Below are positions 25,551 through 38,900 of a stretch of DNA of 64,000 nt, piece after piece. The position numbers and the translations under genes are program-made. Numbering within the stretch: the stretch's first letter is position 1; every line of letters begins with the position of its first letter. The stretch is from Trichoplax sp. H2 (taxonomy: Eukaryota > Placozoa > Uniplacotomia > Trichoplacea), in assembly GCA_003344405.1 (NCBI GenBank), contig NOWV01000063.1:310001-374000 (forward strand), written 5' to 3'. Under the pieces are notes generated by a model. The model did no database searches. It was not told where the DNA came from and worked only from the letters and a program-made list of their open reading frames with translations.

Positions 25551-27479
25551 TCAGGAATCTAAATTATATCGTTTCTTCAATAAGCATTCCATATGAGTTT
25601 CCCAACTAAGTGACTGAGTCAATTTTTTCAATCCCTTGATAATATCACCAACTTCCATTACATCTTTATTGTACATACCAAATGTACCAACAATTTCATT
25701 GTTGATTAATATGCGGGGTACGGAAGAACTGACTTGATTTGCTAAGGACGCAAAAGGATAAACCTATTGAAGTCAAAATTTTTAATCCTTAACAATGAAC
25801 TTGTAAATAGAGTAGCAACATCCACAAAACAATTCGTTCTTTACTATTGCAGCACTTATGAGCAGTATACGAGTATTAAATTTAAGTTAATAACAAAATG
25901 CAAAGCCTATCTTATCTATTCGTAGTAGAATTATTCAGAGCATACTATTCAAGTTTATTTAACTGAACTAATTATTAGATTACAAACGAAAACAAAGTCA
26001 AGGCAATTGAGTACCATAGCTCAACCTTAAATACTTCCTGATAGGCGAGTCGTGCAACAACCAAGACGTATGGGTTGTAAAACAAATGATTAAAGTGACA
26101 TCATCTTACTTGTAAGGAAGTTCCCATGACAATAAGTAAATCGCACAGTTTGAAATCTGTGGCTTGCTCAGTAAAGAATCTGTATGGTAGGTTTTCTCCA
26201 AAGAAAACTACATCAGGCTTAATAACTCCCTATAAATCAAATCAAGTAAATTACTAGTAACTATTTTCACGTTTATAAATAGATAGGTACATTTATCTCG
26301 CTGATAACATAAAATAACCTGGCATCTATCATCCTTACAACGTGGCACCTGTTGTTGTAATATTGCTCCCTATCAAATATATTTAATAGAAGGTTAGGCA
26401 GCTGAATACTGCTAACCCGTCTTTGCATGAATTTATTTAGTAATTTACAACCTCAATGTCAGAACTTGTGTAACGTTTTTTACATATTCTACACGTAGCA
26501 TTGGCAAAAGAACCATGAGCTTCGATAAGTTTCTCTTCTGGAATGCCTGCTTCTGAGAAATATAAGAAAGTGAAGCATATTACTGCTCGTACTGTCATAG
26601 GTATATTACACTACAAATTATAATGCTGGCGTTCATAATAAAATTAAAGTTAATCAATTGTTAGCTATAGTTTATTGTAACATTGTTAAATTACTTCTTT
26701 CAAGTCCGTCAATATTTTGTGTATAGATACGGAGTAAGAGGTTTTTTTCCAATAACAATTTCAGAAAATAGTGACAGTAATTTGGCTTATAATTACTAGC
26801 ATGTAAATGCTTTGCAACACGGTAGAATGGGTGAGGATTGAGGTCAAAAAAAGAAATATCAAATATATCCATTGGATCACTAATTTCGTCATCATCAAGA
26901 GTATCGTATAATCCGCTGCCTGGAGATCTAGAGGGGGGAAAAGAAAGGGAAACAATAGACGTAAGTAATACTTGGTAAATTGAAATTTATAGTAGTGGTA
27001 AGGACTATACTATTACAGATTGTGTATCATCGTTTCTTGTCTAACTTATTACAGGCACTGTTGTATTCATCAGAGTTATTACTGTATCAGAAAGTGTCAT
27101 TAACTTCAAATACAGCATAGTCTAACCTGAAATCGGGTAAACCACTAGCCGTGCTTACTCCTGCTCCAGTTAAAACAATAATATTCTCTATAGAACCCAT
27201 CTTTATTTCCTTCGCTACTGTATCCAATGTCCATTGACTGGCAGCCTCGGTTGTTAGGTATCTTTTGCCATAGCTATAATTTGACGTACTTGTATAAATT
27301 GCCTGTCGGTTATTAAATGTATACTTATCACGGCAATCATGATCTAGCACATTCTTGCTGTAGCCTCTGTAGCTTGCAATTCTATAATTGCTGTGTCTCT
27401 TGGTATTATAAGTTACAGTTTTGCGAATGCTATTTAGAACAGCTGCAGGTCTGGAGCTTGCATACCAAGCTCTAATCAT
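25551..27479 (-). CDS. SIRT3: Class I sirtuin, SIRT3-like, copy 2, with a mitochondrial-type presequence
   Basis: Exons: 27479-27127, 26927-26695, 26552-26452, 26369-26319, 26229-26110 and 25763-25551; 356 residues. The first in-frame ATG gives an N-terminus [20 protein letters not shown] that is Arg/Lys-rich, without acids and able to form an amphipathic helix, as expected of a mitochondrial import signal. The core has [26 protein letters not shown], catalytic His in [24 protein letters not shown] and PFASL. The zinc site has CRIC, then CKDDRC, so the second pair is spaced CX4C rather than CX2C. Exons 2, 3 and 5 have exactly the lengths of copy 1 (233, 101 and 120 nt). The likely role is mitochondrial lysine deacetylation; SIRT3 orthology specifically is inferred. 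Confidence 0.9.
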
Positions 27480-29943
27480 TGCCTCTCTTATTTCAAGCAC
27501 ATTAATGCACAGTATAAACTAAACTTAATTCCATTGGCAGTATTAAAAGGATATAAAACTGTATTTGGATATTTATTAGTAACTATTCAACACGCAGTAC
27601 TGTATTTGATGTGATGAGTAGAGGAAGACCTTTAACTCAGGAGCTCAGGAGCTACGGTCGAGATGTAGTATCGTGAGATAGAGAAATTAATTATACGAAA
27701 TGGTACTGTAAACTATCTGAAGTTCATGGTGCCGTATGGTCCATTATTCGATCAATACTGTCGTCTAGAACTGCAAGAGCTGCTACTGTACTGTACTATG
27801 ATCAAAGCACTTCTATATGGGTATGTGTGTATATAAACAATTAACTGTAATTATAGATTCAATTATTCATCTAGTACAGTACTAGTACTACAAATGTACA
27901 GTAGTATGGAGTCCATGGACTAATGGATAATAATTATTATTTATTCTCCCATACGCATATACACTTCTACAGTACAGTATGATACTGTCAATGACTGCAA
28001 TGTTGCAAAACTAAGTCTCCATTCGTACTTCAAAAGGTCAGTTGCAATGGATATGTTGGCCAGATCGAGTGTTATCAACATAGCCCTTTGCAGGATAGGA
28101 TAATCGAGTTAGTCGATTAGCATCGATCGAAGATGATTATGCATGTTTGTGAAATAACTGTAGACATATTGTACTTACTTTTTATTTACGCATGCAGGAC
28201 TGTCCTATGCATGAATAAATCTAATTGTATATTAGGAATCAGGTCTAATTAGGATACGCGTCGTATATGACTTGTCGAGCTGTATTACATCATCAATTTG
28301 AAGGCAATAGGCAGATGATGAGTGTTGTCAACATGGATATGCAATGTATGCAGGATGATCAACTGATATTGATTATTTAACCAACAGGCTCCATCCCTAC
28401 AATGTGGTTATGTCTGTCTATAAATTGAGTTGGATTAAAACTAGTAAAAGGGAATACTTTGCTAATATTAACTGTAAACATATTTCTGGTCTTCGTCTCG
28501 CTCCATCCTAACCCCGAGGTTAACAAGGTCAACCGCTGTACTCAAGCTTCTGTATACAAAACACTAACGACCGTCAACTGGACTTTGTACTCTCGGATCG
28601 CTACTAGATGTGCCAGTAGACAAGCCCAAAACATAGCTTAGACTACAGTAGATTGTAGAACATTTGCCTCGGTAATCATCACCGTACTCGACTTGACTAC
28701 ACATCCCCTATGGACTAGTTGTTGGAAGTAAAAGCTGCCGCGCCTCCCTAGGGGCTACCGATGTAAGACTATGTTACCGTACTGCCCAGTCTGCCCACAT
28801 GTTGCAAAGGGTAAAACCATGATTGCTCGTTCATTTGAAGTTCCTTCTTTCTAATGGTTAAACCTTTCACCTTCTAGCTTATACTTTTTTCCAATAGTGG
28901 TAGTAGTAACTGAAAAAAGAAATTAAAAACTTGGATAGCACTACTATCGTAGCGGATTGATCTGTTAGAGGAGTTAATGTAGTACCGTATGTTGAAAAGG
29001 ATCAGTCAATCGTGGCTATGCAAGCTTTAATGGTGTAGGCATGGAGACGACTTTACCTAGATAAAGTTGCTATCTAATTCGACAAATCAGCTCATATCCT
29101 AATATTATCGTACGTATATTATTATCTTATCCAAAGTAAAAGTCGTTTACCAATAGGACATTACTCTATAACGTATCATCATCTGTTGTCAAGTGCTCGA
29201 CATTCTGGCATCGGTTATTATTCAGGTATAATGGATTTATTCATCATATTGAAATGTAATTGCAATATTGGATGAGAATTGGCTGTGATAGTGAGTTATT
29301 GCCTTTTAGGATAAGGATTAACTGTCTGTAGTGGATAGATTCTTAATCCTAGCTCTATGCTACATACTATTACTGTATTCCCTAACACATAACTACTGTA
29401 ATTAGCTGAAATTATGACACTGTCATCGTGGAGTTACTATACGCGTATTATCATTATTGCTTGAAATTGAGCTGGTATAATGAAATGATTACAGTATACG
29501 CGTATTATTAGATCAAATTTGACTGAAATAGTGAAATTGTTTCATTTTTTGGTTGAGCACTAGAATTGGCTAGAATAGTAAAATGATTGCAGTATTGGAT
29601 CAGATTGGAGGGTGATAGTAATAGTGACGTTATTGGATGAAAGTTGATTGTACTGTTCTAGATAAGTCTGATGTGCAAAATCACATTATTGAATGAGAAT
29701 GAGCTGTAATAGATCGATTTTTTTGTCGCGTAAAGTTTCTATACGTATTATGTAGTATTTGATAAGGATACGTAATTATGAGTTATTGTATGATCATAAA
29801 TTATCTCTTTTTTCATGTGCATTGAAACTACGGTAGTATTCTCGTCATTGATAGTAGTAGAATGGATGTTAAATATCAAATTAATTACTCATCACAGATT
29901 GATATACAAGCCCAACAATTTTATCCTCCCATACGCTTGTAAA
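27480..29943. other. Divergent intergenic region between sirtuin copy 2 and VWA8
   Basis: Both neighbours are transcribed away from it. From 29230 to 29800 it carries degenerate ~55-bp repeats with phrases such as TATTGGATGAGAATTGGCTG, ATAGTGAAAT and GATTGCAGTATTGGAT. GTAC palindromes are scattered. The frame at 28459-28641 shows no domain. Confidence 0.45.
29230..29800. repeat. Degenerate ~55-bp tandem repeat upstream of VWA8
   Basis: The phrases GGATGAGAATTGGCTG, GATCAAATTTGACTG, CTAGAATTGGCTAG and GATCAGATTGGAGG, each followed by a TAATAGTGA-like word, recur at intervals of roughly 50-60 bp. The copies have diverged strongly, so unit length and number are approximate. Confidence 0.5.
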
Positions 29944-32900
29944 ATGTCCAAGTTAACATTTTTGACAAGTTGTGAGGTCGCGAGTATGCGATTGCGAATG
30001 ATATTGTATCATGTCAAAGCAAGAGAATTATCCGGTGAAGCAGGTACGCCGTAAATTCCTCAAACAATTCTTGATTACGCGCAACCTGCTAGGGTTGCAG
30101 CTTCCCTAGCATAATGATTGTATTTGCTGTCTGCTTCTAACTACCAATACATGCAGCTAAATGATCTATGAATATTTGTTATAAACAGATAGTATTTTAA
30201 AAATTGGAAAAGTTCGTAAAGATATTAAGAAACCTGCCAATCCAGAATTGGTTCCCGTTGGCTACGGTATAAATAATTAATTAATAAATGTTTTGCTATC
30301 TTCTCTCTCTGTTGCCTCCTATCTAATCTTACCTGAATACTGCACTTATTAATAAATCTAAAGTAATAGAACTATCTTCCATATACAGACTTAATCATTT
30401 ACTTTGATATTCACTACTTTTAAGTGGAAAGGTAGTTGTAACACTTCTATTCGATTAAGATATGTAAAGTTTAACTAACACTGGTTCCTCTTAATTATCT
30501 TATTCTTAGCTAACCAAAATGTACCAAAGACCGTACAAAGGCACTTGAAATGGATCATGCAAAAGGTAACAAGCTGATACTATTACAGTATAACTAGAAA
30601 TTGATACACTGAATACCTCTAGAACATCCAACAACAATTTTATAAATTATAACATACTAAATTGTTTACCAAGATATAAATCTTTTACCTGTCTTCCAAC
30701 TTCATCGTTACTAATTCTTGATTGTTTTTCTACATAAGTGTCTCTTTATAAAGTACGATAATGTTACACTAAATGAATGAGCGCAATCCACAAGTTTCGT
30801 TGATCAATCTGATCAATCTGATCAATAATCATGATTTCGACTAATGCGGCATGTTAAACTTGATTTGCTCCTTGACAGGACAACATACAACAGGATGTAT
30901 TTTTGATAGGAAATCCAGGACCTCTACGTAGAATTATTGTCATGCAATACTTGGTTAGTCCAGATATTAATCATTTTTCATGTTTTGGTGCATAATGCCA
31001 TTTAACATCAAATAGAAAATCTGATACTAAAACTACGATCGCATATTCTTTAGGAGCTAACCAAGAGTGAATTAGAGTATATTCGTCTATCAAGGGATAC
31101 TACAGAATCCGACCTTAAGCAAAGAAGAGAGATAATCTCTGGTACTGCTCACTACATCGATCAGTGTGCCGTAAGAGCTGCAATTCATGGAAGAGTCTTA
31201 GTACTAGATGGCATTGAAAAAACAGAAAGAAATGTGCTTCCCATTCTAAATAACTTATTGGAGAATAGGTAAATATATCCCTGCATCAGCTAGTAATTAA
31301 TAGCCCTTTATAGAAAGCACGTTACAGTTATTGATATTAACATTCGAAAAATGTATAAATTTTTTTCTGGTTGTAGGGAGATGCAATTAGATGATGGACG
31401 CTTCTTAATGGCTGCAGATCGTTATGATAGCTTATTGAAGGTATCACATGTAAAACAACAAGGCTCTATCGGCGTTTTCGATGATAATTTTTAACACCTA
31501 ATAAATACACTCTTTTAACCTTACATTGGAATATCTGACGAATATATCTGATTACAGACTCATTCGAAAGAGGAACTTGATGCACGTAATCTGGTAAGAG
31601 TTAGTAAAGAGTTCCGTGTAATTGCTCTTGGTTTACCTGTCCCAAAGTATATGGGAAATCCGCTAGATCCTCCTCTACGATCCCGATTTCAAGCTAGAGA
31701 TGTAGAATATCTACCATATCAGGTTTACCTGTGTTACTGATTCCCTTCGTAATTCATCATTCTCGTATTGTACTATAGCTTAAGAGTTGATATGCTAGCT
31801 AAGGTATTCATAATTATAGACAAAAAGAAAACATTAAATTTTACCCGATAGTGTACACTAACGGTATATGAAATTAATCAGTCAATTATAGTCTGCATTT
31901 TTTATCTTATATCTAGGAATATTTGCAATCCTTTCAGAAGGAGTTTCGAAATATCCCTAAAGAAAGGTACTTATAATTCGAAACAGTAATTGTAGACCTT
32001 ATCATCCTTCTATCTTGAAATTGTATCGTATGTTTATTTTACATCTTTATCACTCCGATTTCCCTGTGCCGTATTTAAAATGGTTAAAACGCAGAATAAA
32101 TTGAAATTTTGAAACTAAAATTTGATATTTTACACTACGCAGACTGGTAAAAATTCTTTCCTATGGCAGTACACTCTTATTATCGGAAGATAAATTACTT
32201 GGTTTACCTGACTTTCCCTTATCTAACCTATACTCAGTTGCTAAGATTTTGGTAATCGACACATAATAAATAAATCATTTATACTATAAAATATTGAATG
32301 CTGGCACATTCCTTAAATCGTACGCTCTCATTTATTTATTAAAGGATTCTGCTCCTGAGGCTTCAACCTATCAAACTTTATACAAACTTTATCCCTATGA
32401 ACTTATTCTAGGGTACGACGGGAAAATGGCAGCCAAGCATGCTCTCCAGGTACTCAACATCAGTCATAGTATTGTCCATAGAAAGAAACTTAGATTTTAT
32501 ACCATATTATCTGCAAATGCTGTAAACTGACCTATTGTTATTATTGGTAATAATATCAGATGTTTGACGTGGTCGATAAGGTGGATGCCAGATTACCTTA
32601 TCGAATTACGGATATTAAACCGTCTGGTGTAAGCTATATTAATATTAACATGTATGGAAATTACCGACGTAATATTACGTTTTGTTTTATTAACCGAATA
32701 ATTTTCGTTATCAAATACGATTACAGAATGGTTCAGTTGCTTCAGTAACGTTACAAAGTCACACCAAGAATTTATGCCATATTGAAGTTCCAATGGGGAA
32801 AAATAATCCTCTAAGGAATATTGAAGATATAAAGGTAATCAAAAATTTATCCATGTAAGTATTCGGATTAGAGGGTGTTGTTTACTCCAATTTCGTAATA

Positions 32901-35900
32901 TCATATAGTATTTCGTACCAACATCTTATCATTCTGGAACACTGGCCGACATGATATTATCACATATGATGCGCGATTTCTGCCTAATAGGTCCTAAGGT
33001 TAGTGACCATGGTTTGGCCATAATTCTGGATTGACTTATGAGAATGCAGAAATGATATTTACTGTTTTGTTGTCTTATAGGGATGTGGTAAGACACTATT
33101 AGTTCAAAGCTTTGCTGACATTTTAGGATATCATACCGAAAATGTTGTATTATACCAGGTTAGTTTGACTGAGAATTCCGAACATTTTGAAGCCCTAGTC
33201 TATCTTAAATAATCTCTTTCATTAAATTATGTTACTCTATTAGGACATGACTGCGCGTGACCTTTTGCAACAACGAGTTACGTTAGAAAATGGCGATACA
33301 ACTTGGAGAAATGCTCCTCTTATTACAGCCGCCCTTGAAGGATATATAGCCATTTTAGATGGACTTCATCGTCTTAACCCATCAACGCTAATGATTTTAC
33401 AAAGGTATTTAATTAAATATAATGAGCAGAATATGCTTCATTTGTTACACTTCCTTTCTTATTTATTAAGGTTAATCGACGATCGAGAATTAACTTTGCA
33501 TGATGGTACACGATTGATGTCAGTGGATAAATATAAATTGCTACAGGAAAGTTCAGGTCTATCAGAAACAGAATTGCAAGAAAGGTAGGTATAGTAGCTA
33601 TGATTAATTAGTGATGTGGAGATTTTTAACCAAACCTGTAAAGTTTATATGAACTATAAACTTATTGAATTTTTAATTTGTAGGTCTATATTACCAATAC
33701 ACCCCACTTTCCGTATAATAGGTTTGGCGGAACCGAAAGGATCATCTGGAAAAACTAGTGGGCAGCAGTGGTTGAATTCTGAATTGTTAACATTATTTTT
33801 GCATCACGAAATTCGACCTCTAACGAAGTCCGAAGAAATCGACGTTATTAAAACTCTGGTAAAAATACTTGTTATGCGAGATGACTGATTTATTTTCTGT
33901 TATAATTATTTACGCTATCTATTTTTGCCTATTGAATCCGTCAGGTTCCCAGAGTTCCAGAACAAGACATGGGTCTGTTAATGAAATTTACACATAGTTT
34001 ACGAAATAACAATGATCCTACGGTATTGTTATGAAACTTATTGAAGTGGCTTTACCACTAATACAATTTCTTATTTGTACCTTTCATGGAGTCTAGCATT
34101 CTCTATATTTTAATGACACTAAGTACATAATAAACTAGAAATTGAAAAGATTTCATATTTCATTCAAGGTCCAATCTATTTCTTCATCTCTCTCAACACG
34201 TCAACTTTTACGAATTTCACGACGATTAGCAAGTTACCCTAATGAAAATCTTAGACATTCTATTTATAAAGCCTGTTTATCGAAGTAATTTAGCATTAAC
34301 GAAAATAAATTTGTTTATTCCTTTATCAGATAAATGCAACTATTAATATGTCGTCAAAATTAAATATTGTTTTTACGAATAATTTAGATTTCTACCACCT
34401 TTAGCATCTGATGTACTGGAGAATGGCCTTAAAGAAGCTGAATTTGTTGCTGAAAAATTAACTGATGATGCGGATGCAACATGTATGTCATCCAACAATG
34501 ACATTGGATTGATATTATTTGCTTTAAATGCATTAATTAGTTATGATATATACGTAAAATCCCGGTAAAAAAGATTGATGTCATTACGAAATGATTATAT
34601 TTAGATAAAGTAGAGAATGATAGTTTAAGAATTGGTAAGATAACAACTACGAGATATAAACCTGATAGCGAGGTTATGGTTCCTGATGTTTTATTTTACG
34701 ATAATCTTCAGGTAAGTGTTAAATACTCGTACATGTATATATCGGTTTTACTACCATCCAGGTATGCGCATATAATGTCGTTGCTAAGGGATTTTTCTTT
34801 CACATCAATCTGTTAGCATATTAAAATTATGGAAGATATGTTGAAAGACTTCTTACTAGGAGAACACTTACTACTTATAGGGAATCAGGTTATTTTATCT
34901 ACCTATAAAATGTTCAAGTATAGCATTCAAAAGCTTCTAGAAATACATTTATGTTTACAGACTATACAGTAACATTTTCTACAACGTGCAAAATTTAGGG
35001 CGTTGGTAAAAATAAAATTGTAGATCGTTTTCTTCATCTCCTTAATCGTCCAAGGCAATACATTCAATTACATAGGTTAGTAATTAAGCAATAATATGGT
35101 GAGCTTTAGAGCCCGGTATATTAGTTCTACATACGATTATTATTGTTTATACTGTTTCACAGAGATACCACTGTACAAGGACTGACATTACAACCAAGTG
35201 TTAGAGATGGACAGATCATTTTTGAAGATTCGCCTCTGGTAAGATAATATGGTCTTACGATAGGCTCATACTGCATGCGCTATACGCGCCTAATCGTATA
35301 GTTATTTTAATGTGAGGTGATACAAATCACGCACACTTCGGCATATCCAGCTCTGACATAGTTATTGTATACCCTAATTTAAGGTCAATGCCGTTCGGAA
35401 CGGACATGTCCTAGTAGTTGATGAAGCGGATAAAGCTCCTACTCATGTAACATGCATCCTAAAAGCATTAGTCGAAAGTGGAGAAATGCTTTTGGCTGAT
35501 GGAAGAAAAATTGTAACCGGTAAATAATTTCATGTCAGTATAATTTGATATAAATTATATCTGAATTATCAAGTTCTTTTTTGTTAGGCGTTCGACAAGC
35601 GGAAGCCCCGGAAAATGCCATACTTGCTCACAAAGATTTCAGATTGGTTGTATTAGCTAATAGACCAGGTTTTCCTTTTCTTGGCAATGACTTCTTTGGA
35701 TCATTAGGTATGTAATACGTTATCCACGTGAATTTAAATATTGGTATATGAAGTATCCTTAACTTTTTTATTAACAGGGGATATTTTTAGCTGCCATGCC
35801 ATAGATAATCCGCCAGTCGATTCTGAAGTGGTACGTTTACTACGTGATCATCATATCAATGTTGATCTAATGCATACAAGATATTAATATTAATTTTTAC

Positions 35901-38900
35901 TCTTATGAACTTATTAATTACCGTAATATAATGAAAATTAGGCAATGCTTAAGAAGTACGGCCCCGATGTTCCTGAAGAAGTTATTAGAAAGCTTGTTGC
36001 TGCTTTTGGAGAGCTCAGGCACCTAGCTGACGATGGACAAATATCTTACCCATATTCAACCCGTGAAGTTGTTAACGTTGTTAGACACTTACAGGTAATT
36101 GATTATAATAAGTATAGATATTGTGTTTGTGTAATTTCAAATATTGTTGTCATGTGTTAGCTTTGCTAGTACTTTATAAGAATAAATTATTTTCTTTCTA
36201 TAGAAATATCCTAATGATGGAATAGCAAATGTTGTCAAGAACGTTTTCGATTTCGACAACCATCAAAACGAATTAATGGAAGTCGTCATTTCCACTCTAC
36301 GTAAACATGATATTCCGATTGGAGCATCAATCCGCGATATCCGCCTAGCTAAGTCGTAAGGAGATTATGCAGTGCATGACAATAAAAAATTTTTCATCTA
36401 TAGATCTGTTCTATCTGCATATATCTGTGTCAAAGACTATTTTAAGTACTATTTCTCGTAAATGTAGAATGAATCTATTATCCAGGCGTTGTATTAATTT
36501 AATTTAATTTTTAAGACCTTACTACGAAAGACATTAATGTTAGCCAAAACTTATTTGTTTGCTTGCATGTAATTTTTGTAAGAAATAATCTCTCATTTTG
36601 GAGACTAGTTAGATTTTACGTTTAAGCATCTGTTTTCTTCTTGTCTTAGTTTACAATAAAACCGTACCGTACATCTGTTCTTGTTTATTTACTGCTGCTG
36701 ATTCTTGTTTACGATAGCCCATGAAAATTCATAGTATGAATGTGCCAATTAATTATCATGGATGATGTTACACCAATTTAGTTACAGTCCAAAATTTTAC
36801 TGCAAATAAATTAGTACGCATGATATGTACGATATGTAATAACTTCCGGATATACATTGTTTTCATCTCACCTTATGATAGATTTCCTTTACCTCCGCCA
36901 ACACTAATGTCGAATTGGACGTTATCTAAGCAGCAACGGTCATTTAAGCCATGTAGTATTGAAACCTCATATCTGATAGCTCAGGTTAACTCTTCATTTG
37001 GATAAAATTGCAGTAGAGATAAGCCGATTATTGCAAAAATTTATCTAACATACAGTTTTATTCTCTGTGTTAAAGGATCGTTTAGAAATTGGTGTTGATC
37101 ATTTTGAAACACAGCAGATTAAGCAGCGATCCATAGCATTCAATGAATTACTTAGTACATGGCAGTTATTCATGCATTCATCCAATAGAATTGCTGCTGT
37201 TGCGACAACTAAGGGTAAATTAGATATTTCTACTTTATGTTGATACAGAACGTAGCGACTTTCGAATTCGTGTATCTTTCGAGCTTGTAAAGAATTTGTA
37301 GTTTATCTACGCAGTAATACGTAAATTGATCTGTCTGATAGATGGGAAAAAGAATAATATCTATGCTGCAACTTGTAATCCAGTCAGCGTATATGCAATG
37401 GAAGAAGACGCTGACTCATACACCTTTCTTGATTTGTACGGAATGTTCCCTAGTACTCGTTACAGATGGAAGCCTTCGTTAACAATTTCAGCGTTAGGCA
37501 ATTCGATGAATGATTGTATTCTACTGCACGAAGAAACTGTAATTACCAATTTTTAAGCAAATTTTTAATTTTGATTCTGTAACAACAAAAAATGCAGTGA
37601 CCCACTGATTTGTGCTATATACACGTATATTGCGCTTATGCCAATTATTATAATTATCGCTATTTGTAGAGTAACACCTTAATGCTAGTGTGGCCTCGTA
37701 AAGGTGAAATTCAAAAGATTCATACCAAATCAAGATTTGCTAGGGTTCGTGATTCATTTACTCGAAGAATGGAAGAATCCGAGGTTAGCGAGAGAATTTT
37801 TATATTTAACTCAGATGCTAGTAGGAATTATAGTATCGATTATAAGCCAATTTTACTATCTACATCCTGATTCGTAAAGCTTCCTTCGGTAATAAATTTT
37901 TTAATTCTCTCACAAGGAATTACACAAGATTTGTAACGAATTTTCGCATGAAAATTGGGTCGTGACATATAGAGAACATGGGTAGGTACTTACATTTCTC
38001 ATAGAAGCGCTTATTGCTAACATATTTCTTGATATCCTAAATTAAGAAGAAATCTAATTTGATGTACAGAAACCATTTAAATGCCATTGATGTAGAAAGC
38101 GGTACCTGTTACACTATAAATCTGCCCATTTCGGCTTCTTTGGTGCGTCTTATTCATAAAGACGTTTGGCTCATAGTGGAATCCAATTCTTCGAAGTAGA
38201 AACTAGCATAAAATCTGACTAGATGTTATTCACGTGCTTAATTTGCTATAAACTTACAGGTCTTCAAAAATTCACAATATAAATAGGAAATATCTCCTTA
38301 AGAAAGAACATGAAACCGATTTATGGCCTACTATCCTTATACAGACAGAACAAGAAATGTTATCATCTGGTATCTATCATATTAAATCGTTATTAAGTAA
38401 TTCTGACGTATGTAACCTCCAAAATTTATAATTGCAAATTTCAGAACTCCAGCAAGAACAGGACCTTCAATTATCATCGAAGGCCACCTCAGAAGCGATC
38501 GTACATAAATTTCTTGATATATCAAATATTGATAACATGACAAACAGGATAGTGTCCGATGATATGAGTTATGCCGGTATAGCAGTTGGCCTTCCTGATA
38601 ATTTCTTAAATGATACTGATGTAAGATAAAAAGTTGTTGCCTAATTTCTACTCTATCTGTATAAGATATTAGTCAACACCGGTTCTATATTAATTAGTTT
38701 TTATCTAAATTAAAATAATACTGTAATTACAGACTGCAGTTGGCTTATTTAAAGTACCACGTACTTTACAACCAGAAAAAAATAGCGAAATAGGAAGAAC
38801 TGTTAGCGATGCCGTTTTTCTAAGTTCTGTTGGTCAAGTAGCTCGAATCGTGAAAGATGTTCACGTTCCAGAAGAAATTTCGAAAGAAGAATGTAAATTC

